This document shows positions 44,304 to 53,077 of a DNA stretch of 64,000 nucleotides, one piece after another. The translations under genes and the position numbers were made by a program. Source of the DNA: Neorhizobium galegae bv. officinalis (GTDB taxonomy: Bacteria > Pseudomonadota > Alphaproteobacteria > Rhizobiales > Rhizobiaceae); NCBI GenBank assembly GCA_000985875.1, contig CCRI01000009.1, forward strand, positions 186,001 through 250,000, written 5' to 3'. Position 1 is the first letter of the stretch, and each line of letters opens with the position of its first letter. Under the pieces are notes generated by a model that saw nothing but the letters and a program-made list of their open reading frames with translations, ran no database searches and was not told the DNA's origin.

Positions 44304-44347
44304 GTTGGCCAACACAACTACGGTCTGCCGCCATAGAGTTTGCTTAT
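44304..44347 (-). promoter_or_regulatory. Putative LysR operator upstream of hyuA (ATA-N9-TAT)
   Basis: GTTGGCCAAC (44304-44313), then a CCATA-N9-TATGG inverted repeat with ATA 44333-44335 and TAT 44345-44347. Nearly the same sequence, in the same orientation and spacing, lies upstream of livK. ATA-N9-TAT is the known consensus of NAC-type LysR proteins, and the adjacent LysR gene is of that type. Located between the lysR stop and the hyuA start. Confidence 0.6.
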
Positions 44348-44354
44348 GGCAAAA

Positions 44355-45293
44355 TCAGGTAGGGCGGATGCCCGGCTGGCTGCTGCTGATCAGCTTCCCC
44401 ACGACGTCCAGCAATACGGAACGTGCCGCGAGTGCGGGCTCGGAGAGGGGCAGGTGATCCGAGACACACAGCGAAACGGTGGCGTCGATCACGGGTGTCG
44501 TCAGACGGCGGATCTGGGCTCCCGCAAAGGTCGGCGCGTCGGTCACGACCGATCCTGGCAGGATCGTGGATCCCAGTCCGTCGAGCACGGCGGCGCCGAG
44601 TGCAGGCACCGACTCGATCTCTGCAACCACGTCAGGTTCGGATCTCGCGCGGCTCATGCCCTCATCGATAAGGCGTCTGAGGAAATGGGTTTTGCTCGGA
44701 AGGAGAAGAGGGGCACCATCCAGAGCCGATAGCGGCAGTGGTTCACCGGGTTCGCCCGGCAACACCAGATCTGCCGGTGAAACCAAAAACATCTCCTCAC
44801 GAAACAACGGCTGGAGCGACACGCCCTTGATGGGATTCGACGTGTAGATCAGCGCCATGTCCATCCTCCCGGTCATGATCAGCTCGCTCAAGATATGGCC
44901 GAAGCTGTCGTTGATATGAACGATGATCTGCGGATATCTGGCTCTCATCTCCTTGAGCAGTGGCAGGGAGAGCGAGCTGGAGGAGGAATACGTTGCAAGT
45001 CCGATAGACACGCGTCCGGCGACAGATTTCGCGGACTGGTCGATCTCGACCGACGCCTGGTCGATCTGCTTCAGCATGATCTGCGCGTGGCGATACAGGA
45101 TGAGCCCGGCTTCCGTCGGGGTTATGCCGACATTGCTGCGAATGAGGAGCTGGTGTTTGAAGTGCTGCTCGAGAGAAGCGATCTGCTGCGAGAGTGCTGG
45201 CTGGGCGACGCGAAGAATGCTCGCCGCACGGGAGACGCTTCCCGTGTCGATGATCTTGACGAAACTCTTGAGTTTCTTGAAATCGACGCTCAT
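44355..45293 (-). CDS. LysR-family regulator, NAC-like
   Basis: 312 aa. Winged helix-turn-helix (about 4-62: KKLKSFVKIIDTGSVSRAAS, VAQPALSQQIASLEQHF) and an effector domain (about 92-300). The long N-terminal similarity is to nitrogen assimilation control/Cbl-like LysR members. It lies between aatA and hyuA, the likely regulator of both transcription units through the two ATA-N9-TAT elements. Confidence 0.88.
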   Translation of the reverse strand: MSVDFKKLKSFVKIIDTGSVSRAASILRVAQPALSQQIASLEQHFKHQLLIRSNVGITPTEAGLILYRHAQIMLKQIDQASVEIDQSAKSVAGRVSIGLATYSSSSSLSLPLLKEMRARYPQIIVHINDSFGHILSELIMTGRMDMALIYTSNPIKGVSLQPLFREEMFLVSPADLVLPGEPGEPLPLSALDGAPLLLPSKTHFLRRLIDEGMSRARSEPDVVAEIESVPALGAAVLDGLGSTILPGSVVTDAPTFAGAQIRRLTTPVIDATVSLCVSDHLPLSEPALAARSVLLDVVGKLISSSQPGIRPT

Positions 45294-45374
45294 GCCCGTG
45301 GTTCCAATGCCTTTTGGCCGAAACCTAAGACCAGCGGGAACGGCTTAGCAACCCCTCCCGCCGGAAGCTTCTTT

Positions 45375-46583
45375 TTAGATCAGCGCCTTCACCGCCTTTT
45401 CGATCCTGTCGCAGGCTTCCGTGATGGCCTCCATGGACGTTGCGAATGAAAGGCGGAAGTAGGGAGACAATCCATATGCTGCTCCCTGGAGTGCAGCCAC
45501 GCCGACGCCGTCCAGAAGATAGAGAACGAAGTCGAGGTCGTTCTCGACGACCTTCCCGTCCGGCGTCTTCTTGCCGATCACGCCGCCGCAGTTCGGATAA
45601 AGGTAGAACGCGCCGTCGGGGACGAGGCACGAGAGGCCCGGTATCGCGTTCAGCCTGGCGCAGGCGTAGTCCCGGCGGTTCTTGTAGACCCTGACGCTGT
45701 CCGTGATGAAGGTCTGGTCATTGGCAAGCGCGAAGGCTGCAGCCGCCTGGCTGACCGAGGACGGGCAGGACGACATCTGCGACTGTAGCTTGTTGATCGC
45801 GGCGATCAGAGGTGCAGGACCGGCAGCGTAGCCGATGCGCCATCCGGTCATCGCGTAGGACTTCGACACGCCATTGGTCAGAAGTACGCGATCCTTCAGC
45901 TCCGGGACGACAGCGGCAAGGGTAGTCATCGGTTCGTCCTTGAACCAGACCTGGTCGTAGATGTCGTCGGAAAGAACGAAGACCTGCGGATGACGCAGCA
46001 GCACCTTGCCAAGCGCATCGAGCTCGCTCCTGCTGTATGCCGCTCCCGTTGGATTGGAAGGCGAATTGAGAATGAGCCACAGCGTCTTGGGCGTGATCGC
46101 CTTCTCTAGGGCTTCCGGCGTGAGCTTGAAGCCGGTCTCCTGAGGGCACTGTACGATGACAGGCTTGCCTTCATTGGCGATGACCATATCTGGATACGAG
46201 ACCCAGTAGGGTGCCGGGATGATGACTTCTGCGTCGTTCTCGACGCTTGCCATCAGTGCAAGGAACAGGATCTGCTTCGCGCCGCCGCCGACGCAGATCT
46301 CGTTGTCGGAATAGGTGAGGCCGAGGCGGCGCTGGAAGTCGCCGATAATCGCCTTTCGGAGCGCAGGCGTGCCGTTGACTGCCGTGTACTTCGTTTCGCC
46401 CCGGTCGATCGCGGCGTGTGCCGCCGCCTTGACGTTCTCGGGCGTGTCGAAGTCCGGCTCGCCGACCGTAAGATCGACGATGTCGCGGCCTGCCGCTTTC
46501 AGTTCCCGTGCACGGGCGGAAGCCGCGGTGCTCGGAGAAACCTTGATTCTGGACACGCGCGATGCGGGCACGAAAGTGCTCAT
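45375..46583 (-). CDS. aatA: PLP-dependent aminotransferase (aspartate aminotransferase class I)
   Basis: 402 aa fold type I: LTVGEPDFDTP, NSPSNPTG, SDDIYD (Asp207, Tyr209), the PLP Lys241 in GVSKSYAMTGWRIGY, and a C-terminal YFRLSFATS substrate Arg. Interconverts an amino acid with its 2-oxo acid. In this position, 36 bp after livF, it probably deaminates the product of transport/hydrolysis rather than serving housekeeping aspartate metabolism. Confidence 0.9.
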   Translation of the reverse strand: MSTFVPASRVSRIKVSPSTAASARARELKAAGRDIVDLTVGEPDFDTPENVKAAAHAAIDRGETKYTAVNGTPALRKAIIGDFQRRLGLTYSDNEICVGGGAKQILFLALMASVENDAEVIIPAPYWVSYPDMVIANEGKPVIVQCPQETGFKLTPEALEKAITPKTLWLILNSPSNPTGAAYSRSELDALGKVLLRHPQVFVLSDDIYDQVWFKDEPMTTLAAVVPELKDRVLLTNGVSKSYAMTGWRIGYAAGPAPLIAAINKLQSQMSSCPSSVSQAAAAFALANDQTFITDSVRVYKNRRDYACARLNAIPGLSCLVPDGAFYLYPNCGGVIGKKTPDGKVVENDLDFVLYLLDGVGVAALQGAAYGLSPYFRLSFATSMEAITEACDRIEKAVKALI

Positions 46584-46619
46584 TGGACTTCCTCGTTTAT
46601 ATGGAGTGATATTCGACCG

Positions 46620-47363
46620 TCAGTGGACCGCTTCGGTCTCGCCGCGCATCTTCCCGGTCAGGAAGAGCTCGCCGAGTTCGTCATGGGTGATGTCCTTCGG
46701 CAACCCGTCCCAGATGACTTTGCCTAGCCTCAGGATGACCGCGCGCTGGGCGACCTCCATAGCTTTCTTGGTATTCTGCTCGACCAGCAGGATCGTCATC
46801 CCGTCGGCATGGAGTCGGAGCAGTTCGTCGAACACGATGCCGATCGCTGCGGGCGAGAGTCCGACCGACGGCTCGTCAACCAGCAGGACCTTCGGTCGCT
46901 GCAGGACGGCCATGGCGACCTCGAGCAGTTGCTGCTCGCCGCCGGACATGTTGCCAGCCAGCGTGGCGCGTCGTTTCTTCAGGATCGGGAACAGGTCGTA
47001 GACGTAGTCGCGGTCGGCTTTGACTTTCGCATCGCGGAGCGTATAGGCCGCCATCTGAAGATTCTCGTCGACGCTCATGACGGGGAAGTTGCAGCGGCCC
47101 TGCGGTACGAACGAGATCCCCTCGCCCAGGATCGCCCTCGACTTTTGTCCGGCGATGTTCTTGCCGCGCCAATCGATGTTGCCGCCCTTGATAGTGGTCA
47201 TGCCATAGAGCGTCTTCAGCAGTGTCGACTTGCCTGCGCCGTTCGGACCCATGAGAGCCACGAACTGACCCCCGGGCACGTCGAGATCGACGCCGTTGAG
47301 GATGTCCAGATTGCCATAGCCTGCCCGCAGGTCGCGGATCAAAAGGTTTGTCTTAGCCTCCAA
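46620..47363 (-). CDS. livF: ABC transporter ATP-binding protein LivF
   Basis: 247 aa: Walker A GPNGAGKSTLLK, signature MSGGEQQLLEVAMA, Walker B VLLVDEP, H-loop VEQNT. Second ATPase of a branched-chain amino acid type (HAAT) importer. Its start overlaps the livG end by 11 bp. Confidence 0.94.
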   Translation of the reverse strand: MEAKTNLLIRDLRAGYGNLDILNGVDLDVPGGQFVALMGPNGAGKSTLLKTLYGMTTIKGGNIDWRGKNIAGQKSRAILGEGISFVPQGRCNFPVMSVDENLQMAAYTLRDAKVKADRDYVYDLFPILKKRRATLAGNMSGGEQQLLEVAMAVLQRPKVLLVDEPSVGLSPAAIGIVFDELLRLHADGMTILLVEQNTKKAMEVAQRAVILRLGKVIWDGLPKDITHDELGELFLTGKMRGETEAVH

Positions 47364-48126
47364 GATAGGCCTCCCTCACGCGCTGGTCCTGAATGATGTC
47401 ATGCGCCAGGCCCTCGACGAGCTTGCTTCCCTGATCGAGAACGACGACGCGCTGGCAGATGCTGGTCACCACATCGATATTGTGCTCGATCACCAGGAAG
47501 CTGACGCCCAGCGACTTGTTCGCATAGAGGATCGTGTCCACCACCCGCTCAATGATCTTCGGATTGATACCCGCCATCGGCTCGTCCAGCAGGATGAGCT
47601 TCGGCTCGGGCATCAGCATGGAGGCGAACTGGATCAGCTTTTGCTGTCCGCCGGAAAGGTTGCCTGCTGGCTGATGCCGGACATCCCAGAGGCCTGCCAT
47701 CTTGATCAGTTCGCGTGCCCTCTCGCGCAACCCCTCGATGCGGCTCCTGGAAAGCTTTCCGAGACCGAACGTCGCGGCGATGGAGGGAAATGTGAACATC
47801 TGGCCTGCGATGACCAGGTTCTCTTCGGCGTCGAGGGATTTGAACGTCACGGTCTTCTGAAACGACCGCAACATGCGGCCTTCCCGGGCGATCCGGTTCA
47901 GGGACCACCCGGTGATGTCCTGTCCGTCGAGAATGACAGTGCCGGTGTCCGGACGTGCAAGCCCCGTGCTGCAGTCGAAGAACGTCGACTTGCCGGACCC
48001 GTTCGGCCCGATCAGTCCGGCGATCTCACCTCTGTCGATATGGATACTGACATCGTTCACGGCTTTGACCGCGCCGTAGGACTTGCTGAGGTTCCGGATC
48101 TCCAGGAGCGGAAGATGAGCATTCAT
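47353..48126 (-). CDS. livG: ABC transporter ATP-binding protein LivG
   Basis: 257 aa: Walker A GPNGSGKSTFFD, signature LSGGQQKLIQFA, Walker B LILLDEPMAGINP, H-loop VIEHNI, and the C-terminal BCA-type extension ending VREAYLGG. Overlaps livM by 4 bp and livF by 11 bp. Confidence 0.94.
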   Translation of the reverse strand: MNAHLPLLEIRNLSKSYGAVKAVNDVSIHIDRGEIAGLIGPNGSGKSTFFDCSTGLARPDTGTVILDGQDITGWSLNRIAREGRMLRSFQKTVTFKSLDAEENLVIAGQMFTFPSIAATFGLGKLSRSRIEGLRERARELIKMAGLWDVRHQPAGNLSGGQQKLIQFASMLMPEPKLILLDEPMAGINPKIIERVVDTILYANKSLGVSFLVIEHNIDVVTSICQRVVVLDQGSKLVEGLAHDIIQDQRVREAYLGG

Positions 48127-49109
48127 TTCACACCTCCGATCGCGTTCCAGAAGCGGTTGATGAGTGGGGCGAAGCCTTGTTTGAACCAGAAGACCAGAAC
48201 GAGAAGGCAGGCGCCGTAGGCGATCATCCGGACCTCTGGAGCGACACGCAACGCCTCTGTTAAGCCGACGAACAACAGGCTGCCGAAGACAGTGCCTGAG
48301 ATCATTCCAGCGCCGCCACCCAGCACGATGATCAGCATCGTTGTGGAGTAGTACATCTGGAAGGTCAGGGGGCTGACGACCGTGAGATAGTGGGCGTAGA
48401 GGCAGCCGCCGACGCCTGCGAACATCGCGCTGATCATGAACACGATCAGCTTATAATGCCAGGTGGGAACACCGAGGGATTCGGCAAGGGTCTCGTTTTC
48501 GCGGATCGCCACCATGTTCCGCCCCGCAGGAGATCTGACGATCGCCCACACCGCCAGGGTGGCCAGCACGCCGACCGCCAAGGCGAGATAGTAGAAATTG
48601 GTCGTACCGGAAACGGTGAAGGAAAGCGGTCCGAGTTCGAAATACGGTTTGGGAATGCTCGAAAGCCCCATGTCTCCCCGGGTGACAGAGACCCAGTTCT
48701 TCGCGATCGCCTGGCCGATGATGACAAACCCTAGCGTGCACATGACGAATGATGTCGAGCGGAGACGCAGGGCCGGAATTCCGAGTGGAAGTGCGGCAGC
48801 ACCGGATACCAGGGCCGCCGCGATGAGATTGACGTAGAACGGGGTGCCGTAGTTGACGGCGAGCAGGCCCGCCGTATAGGCGCCGATCCCGAAGAATGCG
48901 GCCTGTGCGAGCGACAGGAGGCCCGTGTAGCCGACGAGAAGATTGAGCCCATGGGCCGGCAGCATGAATATGAGGGCAATGATCAGGGAGTGGGTCACAT
49001 AGCGGCTTCCGATATAGGGAGCAGCAAGTGCTACGACGATCAGGACGACGGCGAGCGGGATTCGGAGATCTCGTCTCCGGGCCTGCGGGACGGTTTCTGT
49101 GAGAGACAT
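48123..49109 (-). CDS. livM: Branched-chain type ABC permease LivM
   Basis: 328 aa with about nine hydrophobic segments and the LivM motif GLNLLVGYTGLLSLAQAAFFGIGAY region near residue 55. Forms the membrane channel with LivH. The 4-bp overlap with livG supports coupled translation. Confidence 0.92.
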   Translation of the reverse strand: MSLTETVPQARRRDLRIPLAVVLIVVALAAPYIGSRYVTHSLIIALIFMLPAHGLNLLVGYTGLLSLAQAAFFGIGAYTAGLLAVNYGTPFYVNLIAAALVSGAAALPLGIPALRLRSTSFVMCTLGFVIIGQAIAKNWVSVTRGDMGLSSIPKPYFELGPLSFTVSGTTNFYYLALAVGVLATLAVWAIVRSPAGRNMVAIRENETLAESLGVPTWHYKLIVFMISAMFAGVGGCLYAHYLTVVSPLTFQMYYSTTMLIIVLGGGAGMISGTVFGSLLFVGLTEALRVAPEVRMIAYGACLLVLVFWFKQGFAPLINRFWNAIGGVK

Positions 49110-49151
49110 GTCGAGTCCTCAGACGTTCGAGAAGGTTCGGCTGGAGCTGCT

Positions 49152-50024
49152 TTAGAAGCGCGCCTGCGTCGAAAAGAGGCCATGCGGACGCCACATCAGC
49201 ACGAGGATGAGGGTCGCGAAGCCGACGGTGTCGCGGAACTGCAGGCCCACATAGGTGGCGACGAGGCTCTCGGCGATCCCCAGGATCATCGCGGCGAAGA
49301 ACGTCCCGCGCACGTTGCCAAGTCCGCCCATGATGATGATCGGCAGGGTCTTGAACGTGATCAGCTCGCCCATTCCACCATAGACGCTGACGTTGACGGG
49401 CGCGGTCAGGACACCCGAGAGAGCGGCCAGGGCGGCACCGAGAATGAATGTCCGGCTCACAACCTGCGGCACGTCGATGCCAACCACTTCGCAGCATTCC
49501 ACGTTCTGGGAAACCGCGCGCATGGCCATGCCGAGACGGCTGTAGGTGACCATCAGTTCGAGGCCGACGAAGACGACAAGGCAGACCACGAGGATGAGAA
49601 TGCGCTGCTGTGCCAGGCTGAAGCCGAAGATCGAGATAGGCTCGATATAGCCTCCGGAGAAGAACTTGTAGCCTCCCCCGAAGACAAAGATCACGGTGTT
49701 CTGCAGGATGAGGGCGATGCCAAGGGTGGCGAGCACCCCCGACTCCGCCGGAGCGCCGACCATCCGACTCATGACGAGCTGCCCGACGACGTAGGCGACC
49801 ACCATCGTCGCGAGAACGCCCACGATGATCGAAGCCTCATAGGAAAGGCCGAGATAGTCGATGGCGAACCAGGCGCCGAACGTCCCGAGCATGTAATATT
49901 CGCCGTGAGCGAAGTTGATGGCTCGCAGCACGCCGAAGATCATCGTCATTCCGACGGCGACGATCGCGTAGACGGAACCCGTCACGATCCCATTGACGAC
50001 TTGTTCGAGAACGGTCGAGAGCAT
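49152..50024 (-). CDS. livH: Branched-chain type ABC permease LivH
   Basis: 290 aa, about eight membrane segments, with GSVYAIVAVGMTMIFGVLRA and NFAHGEYYMLG typical of LivH. Pairs with LivM. The gap to livK is 21 bp. Confidence 0.92.
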   Translation of the reverse strand: MLSTVLEQVVNGIVTGSVYAIVAVGMTMIFGVLRAINFAHGEYYMLGTFGAWFAIDYLGLSYEASIIVGVLATMVVAYVVGQLVMSRMVGAPAESGVLATLGIALILQNTVIFVFGGGYKFFSGGYIEPISIFGFSLAQQRILILVVCLVVFVGLELMVTYSRLGMAMRAVSQNVECCEVVGIDVPQVVSRTFILGAALAALSGVLTAPVNVSVYGGMGELITFKTLPIIIMGGLGNVRGTFFAAMILGIAESLVATYVGLQFRDTVGFATLILVLMWRPHGLFSTQARF

Positions 50025-50045
50025 GGACGTACTCCTCCCAGCGAA

Positions 50046-51233
50046 TTACTTGGCAGGGTACTGGATGTCTGCCGAGTATGCACCCTTGATGCTCGGAACA
50101 CCCTTCTCGATCTGCAGAAGGATCATCGGCAGGCGAGCCTGGTTGTGATCGTCGAAGGTGACGTCGCCGACGGGGCTCTTGTACTTGATCTTCGAAAGGG
50201 CGTCGCGGACCTTACTCTTGTCGGCGCTGCCAGCCTGCTTGATTGCGGCGGCGAGCAGGTTGACTGTGTCCCAGTGGACATAGGCGTGGTTGTTCGGAGC
50301 TTCCTTGTAGGTCGTCGTGAACTTCTCGACGAAGGCCTTGCTGGCCGGGGAGTCGAACTGCGGCAACCATGCAGCGGCCTCAACGGCGCCTTCCAAGGCG
50401 GTCGGAGCCGATTTGATGGTCTTCTCGGTATTGAACTCGCCGTTGCCGATGAGGGTGACTTTTCCCGCGATGCCGAGTTCGACCATCTGACGGGCGAGGA
50501 TCGGCGTCGTGTCGGCAAGACCGTAGTAGATGATCGCCTGCGCACCGTTGTCGCGGATCTTGGCGAGAACGCTGCGGAAATCGACTTCGCCTTCCTTGTA
50601 GTAATCCTCGCTGAGGATCTGCCCCTTGAATTCCGGAAGGTACTTCTTCGTGAAGGTAATGGCCGAGCGGCCGTAGTCGCTGTCTACCGAAAGAACTGCG
50701 AACTTGGTGAAGCCTCGCTGCTCAGCGGCATATTTGGCGACGACGAGCGCACGGTTTTCGTCCGTCGGGTAGTTGCGGTAGGTCCATTTGAAGCCGCCGA
50801 CACCTGCCTGGTAGGTGATCTTTGGGTTCGAAGATGCTGCGTTCAGGAGGAGCACCTCAGCGTCTTCCGCGACAGGCTGCATGGCGAGGGTCACCGAGCT
50901 CGAAACGTCGCCGATGATGAAGTCGACACCTTCCTGGTCGATCAGGCGGCGGGTCGCCGAGACCCCTTCGACCGGCGTGCCCTGGCTGTCCGCGTTGAAG
51001 AGCTGGATCTTCGTGCCGTTGACGCCGCCGGCATCATTGATGTCTTTCACCGCAAGCTCAGCGCCTCGCAGCGAGAAACCGCCGTAGCGGGCATTCGGTC
51101 CGCTCATCGGCGCGACGATCCCGAGCTTGATCGTGTCGGCTGCCTGCGCCGTGGCAGTGAAAGGAACTGATCCGGCGATCGCGAGGATCGCCGTGGAGAT
51201 GCAAAGCATTCTGCGATTGAATTGATGTGTCAT
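50046..51233 (-). CDS. livK: Periplasmic substrate-binding protein of a branched-chain type importer
   Basis: 395 aa. Signal peptide 1-31 (cleavage after TAQA), then a type I periplasmic-binding fold: IKLGIVAPMSGPNARYG, VNGTKIQLFNADSQGTPV, GDVSSSVTLAM, FAVLSVDSDYGRS. The ligand is unknown; HAAT-family proteins take amino acids, amides and similar compounds, which fits a hydantoin- or lactam-type substrate in this cluster. First gene of livKHMGF-aatA-lysR. Confidence 0.9.
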   Translation of the reverse strand: MTHQFNRRMLCISTAILAIAGSVPFTATAQAADTIKLGIVAPMSGPNARYGGFSLRGAELAVKDINDAGGVNGTKIQLFNADSQGTPVEGVSATRRLIDQEGVDFIIGDVSSSVTLAMQPVAEDAEVLLLNAASSNPKITYQAGVGGFKWTYRNYPTDENRALVVAKYAAEQRGFTKFAVLSVDSDYGRSAITFTKKYLPEFKGQILSEDYYKEGEVDFRSVLAKIRDNGAQAIIYYGLADTTPILARQMVELGIAGKVTLIGNGEFNTEKTIKSAPTALEGAVEAAAWLPQFDSPASKAFVEKFTTTYKEAPNNHAYVHWDTVNLLAAAIKQAGSADKSKVRDALSKIKYKSPVGDVTFDDHNQARLPMILLQIEKGVPSIKGAYSADIQYPAK

Positions 51234-51352
51234 GTTCCCGCTCCGTGTTTCGGATGATCTCGTCGGCTTTCTGCCGGCATTTGCCGCTTTGGCGGTTCTT
51301 ATTGGGCAGCTTCATGCTGAGCCAGATGTCACAGTAGGTTCATGCGGCCGGG

Positions 51353-51399
51353 TTTGGCCAACACAACTCCTTTCTGCCGCTATAGGGTTTCCTTATGGC
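51353..51399 (-). promoter_or_regulatory. Putative LysR operator upstream of livK (ATA-N9-TAT)
   Basis: TTTGGCCAACACAACT, a TCTGCCGC spacer, then ATA (51382-51384) N9 TAT (51394-51396). It matches the element at 44304-44347 over most of 45 bp, in the same direction, 120 bp upstream of the livK start. Shared use by the cluster's LysR protein is inferred. Confidence 0.6.
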
Positions 51400-51530
51400 G
51401 AGTGCACGCTCGCGAGACCTTGGCCGAGGTAGCTATGACTTGGCAACATGCCTGCGTTGACGGCAAATGCATACATTGTGAGCGGTGACGAGCCTATAGT
51501 ATGGGCATCAGTGAACCATGGAGAGATATA

Positions 51531-51668
51531 GTGAAGCTCCGAGAAAGACTAAGAAGGTATGCAGAGCTACGACGCGCAGTCCGAGAGCTCGAGGGTCTCG
51601 ATGATCGAACCCTTCACGACATCGGAGTAGCCCGATCTCATATCCGCGGTGCCGTCGAGGGCCGCTGA
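51531..51668 (+). CDS. Short DUF1127 protein
   Basis: 45 aa. It starts with GTG 51531 after GGAGAG. The C-terminal LDDRTLHDIGVARSHIRGAV is a near-canonical DUF1127 (YjiS-like) motif, preceded by an Arg-rich helix. Such proteins of about 45-50 aa are abundant in rhizobia and Agrobacterium, where related members bind RNA and influence carbon and phosphate metabolism. Beyond it, 51669-52205 shows no gene I can support. Confidence 0.75.
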   Translation: MKLRERLRRYAELRRAVRELEGLDDRTLHDIGVARSHIRGAVEGR

Positions 51669-52190
51669 ATGCGCGCTGTGATTTGGGGTACGAGAGTCAT
51701 GCCTGACAGCCGCAGACCGTCAACTGATCAATCGATGGTCCGCTGCCGTAGCGTGACGGTCGCGCAGTCACCGACGAGATGAGCGGGCGCGCTACTGCTG
51801 GTCCTTAGCACTTGAGGCGCCGAGGAGTATCCAGATCCGACAAGATTTTCGATGACTCAGCACGTCAGTGCAGGACCTGTGAGAGGAACTCCTCGGTCTA
51901 GGCTGACATCTCACGGTTCAGGCCCGCAAGCGGGCCATGTTCCGGCTCCCTCCCTAGCCTGCTCCGGGGTACCAGGGCCGCCTCAACGAACGGCGCAGTC
52001 GCAGCGTGCAACCTTCCATGGCTCCGATCATTTTGTCATCGCCACAGAACACGTTCCCTGATCATCCGGGCAACAGCTAGTATCTCGATGTCGTCGATGC
52101 GAAAGGCCATGTCTACCGCAATGCTAGATCATCCGCCTGTTCACCATCCCGGCTGTATCTCCTCGATCATCTCCGCATGCAGTCAACAAA

Positions 52191-52751
52191 TTGCTGGACG
52201 AACTCATGCTCGATCTGGAAGAGCAGGACGAACATGACGACATCGTCTCCCTCGACTACGCTTTCAAGCGAGCCGGCTGCCGGATCTCGGACATCATCGT
52301 GGGAATGGTCAACGGAGGAATCGCGAAGCGCTACCTCTCCAAGGATCCCACGAAGATCGGGTTCGCGAGACTGCTCGTTAGCCTACGCGAGGTGAAGGCG
52401 GAATTCGCTCCCGAATCTCCCGGCCTGAAACGGCATGAATTCGCGCGGACGCTTGGTCTCGATCGCGCGACGGCGATGGCATTCTTCGAATCCGGTTTCT
52501 TCGAATTCGGCCATTCGGAGGGCAGAGTTAACCGCCGAGCCCACGATACCGTCACGCAGGAATCGTTCGACGCGTTCTTCCGCGAACATGCGAGTTTGGC
52601 CGAACTTGCCAGGGGCTGGATGCAGCCGAGTAAACTGCGGACGGGTCTGACCAGGGCATCTATCCTCCCGGTCTGGGCTTGCCGGGAACGCAGGATCGCA
52701 ACCTTCTATCGACGATCTGACGTCGAAGCCTACCGCGGCAGAAATTGTTAA
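52191..52751 (+). pseudogene. TniQ-like C-terminal fragment or unknown DNA-binding protein
   Basis: 186 aa open frame from TTG 52191 (ATG 52206 is possible). The frame continues upstream without a start to a stop near 52120, suggesting loss of the N-terminus. The region with KRHEFARTLGLDRATAMAFF and LAELARGWMQPSKLRTGLTR, then YRRSDVEAYRG, resembles the tandem helix-turn-helix end of TniQ/TnsD-type transposition proteins. Weak similarity, recognised by pattern only. A strong terminator follows. Confidence 0.35.
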
Positions 52752-52779
52752 GTCTGTCCTCGACATCCAGAACATTCGA

Positions 52780-52810
52780 AGCCCTGGCACCAAGTGCCGG
52801 GGCTTTTTTA
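52780..52810 (+). terminator. Rho-independent terminator
   Basis: An 11-bp stem (AGCCCTGGCAC / GTGCCGGGGCT, one G-T pair) with a CAA loop and a run of six T immediately after. It lies about 30 bp past the TniQ-like frame. Confidence 0.8.
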
Positions 52811-52900
52811 TGCGACTTTCGCTGGACGTGCTTAAAAACCGTGTCGGATCTGAGAGCGCTATCGTGCCATCTCAGCGGGTATGTCTGGAAAGGCACCATT

Positions 52901-52980
52901 GTTTCGAAACAACAATTTTCGAAACCGTGACTTTTCTCAGTGGTCTGCTCAGAATTGAGAAGGCCGCTCAGAAAAGTCAC
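52901..52980. repeat. GTTTCGAAAC boxes and a 54-bp imperfect palindrome
   Basis: Palindrome GTTTCGAAAC (52901-52910) and a second TTTTCGAAAC (52916-52925) are followed directly by a 54-bp imperfect palindrome (52927-52980) whose outer 11 bp (GTGACTTTTCT) are perfect. The intergenic 52752-53077 holds no gene. The architecture resembles a site for a site-specific recombinase or a dimeric DNA-binding protein; the identity is unknown. Confidence 0.6.
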
Positions 52981-53077
52981 TGCAGTGTTCATCAACAATC
53001 ACGTCCGTGACTGCTGTAGCGCCGTTCGATTTCGAGCGCTTCAGGACCTTCCTACCGACCGGTGAATCCTGCAGCAG

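Noticed and set aside
48951..51170. 739-codon plus-strand frame opposite livM, livH and livK
   Set aside because: Spans three real genes on the other strand and is low-complexity; not a protein family.
51852..52061. 69-codon frame in the gap upstream of the TniQ-like fragment
   Set aside because: No ribosome site, no hydrophobic or conserved pattern, and it ends in repetitive G/C text.
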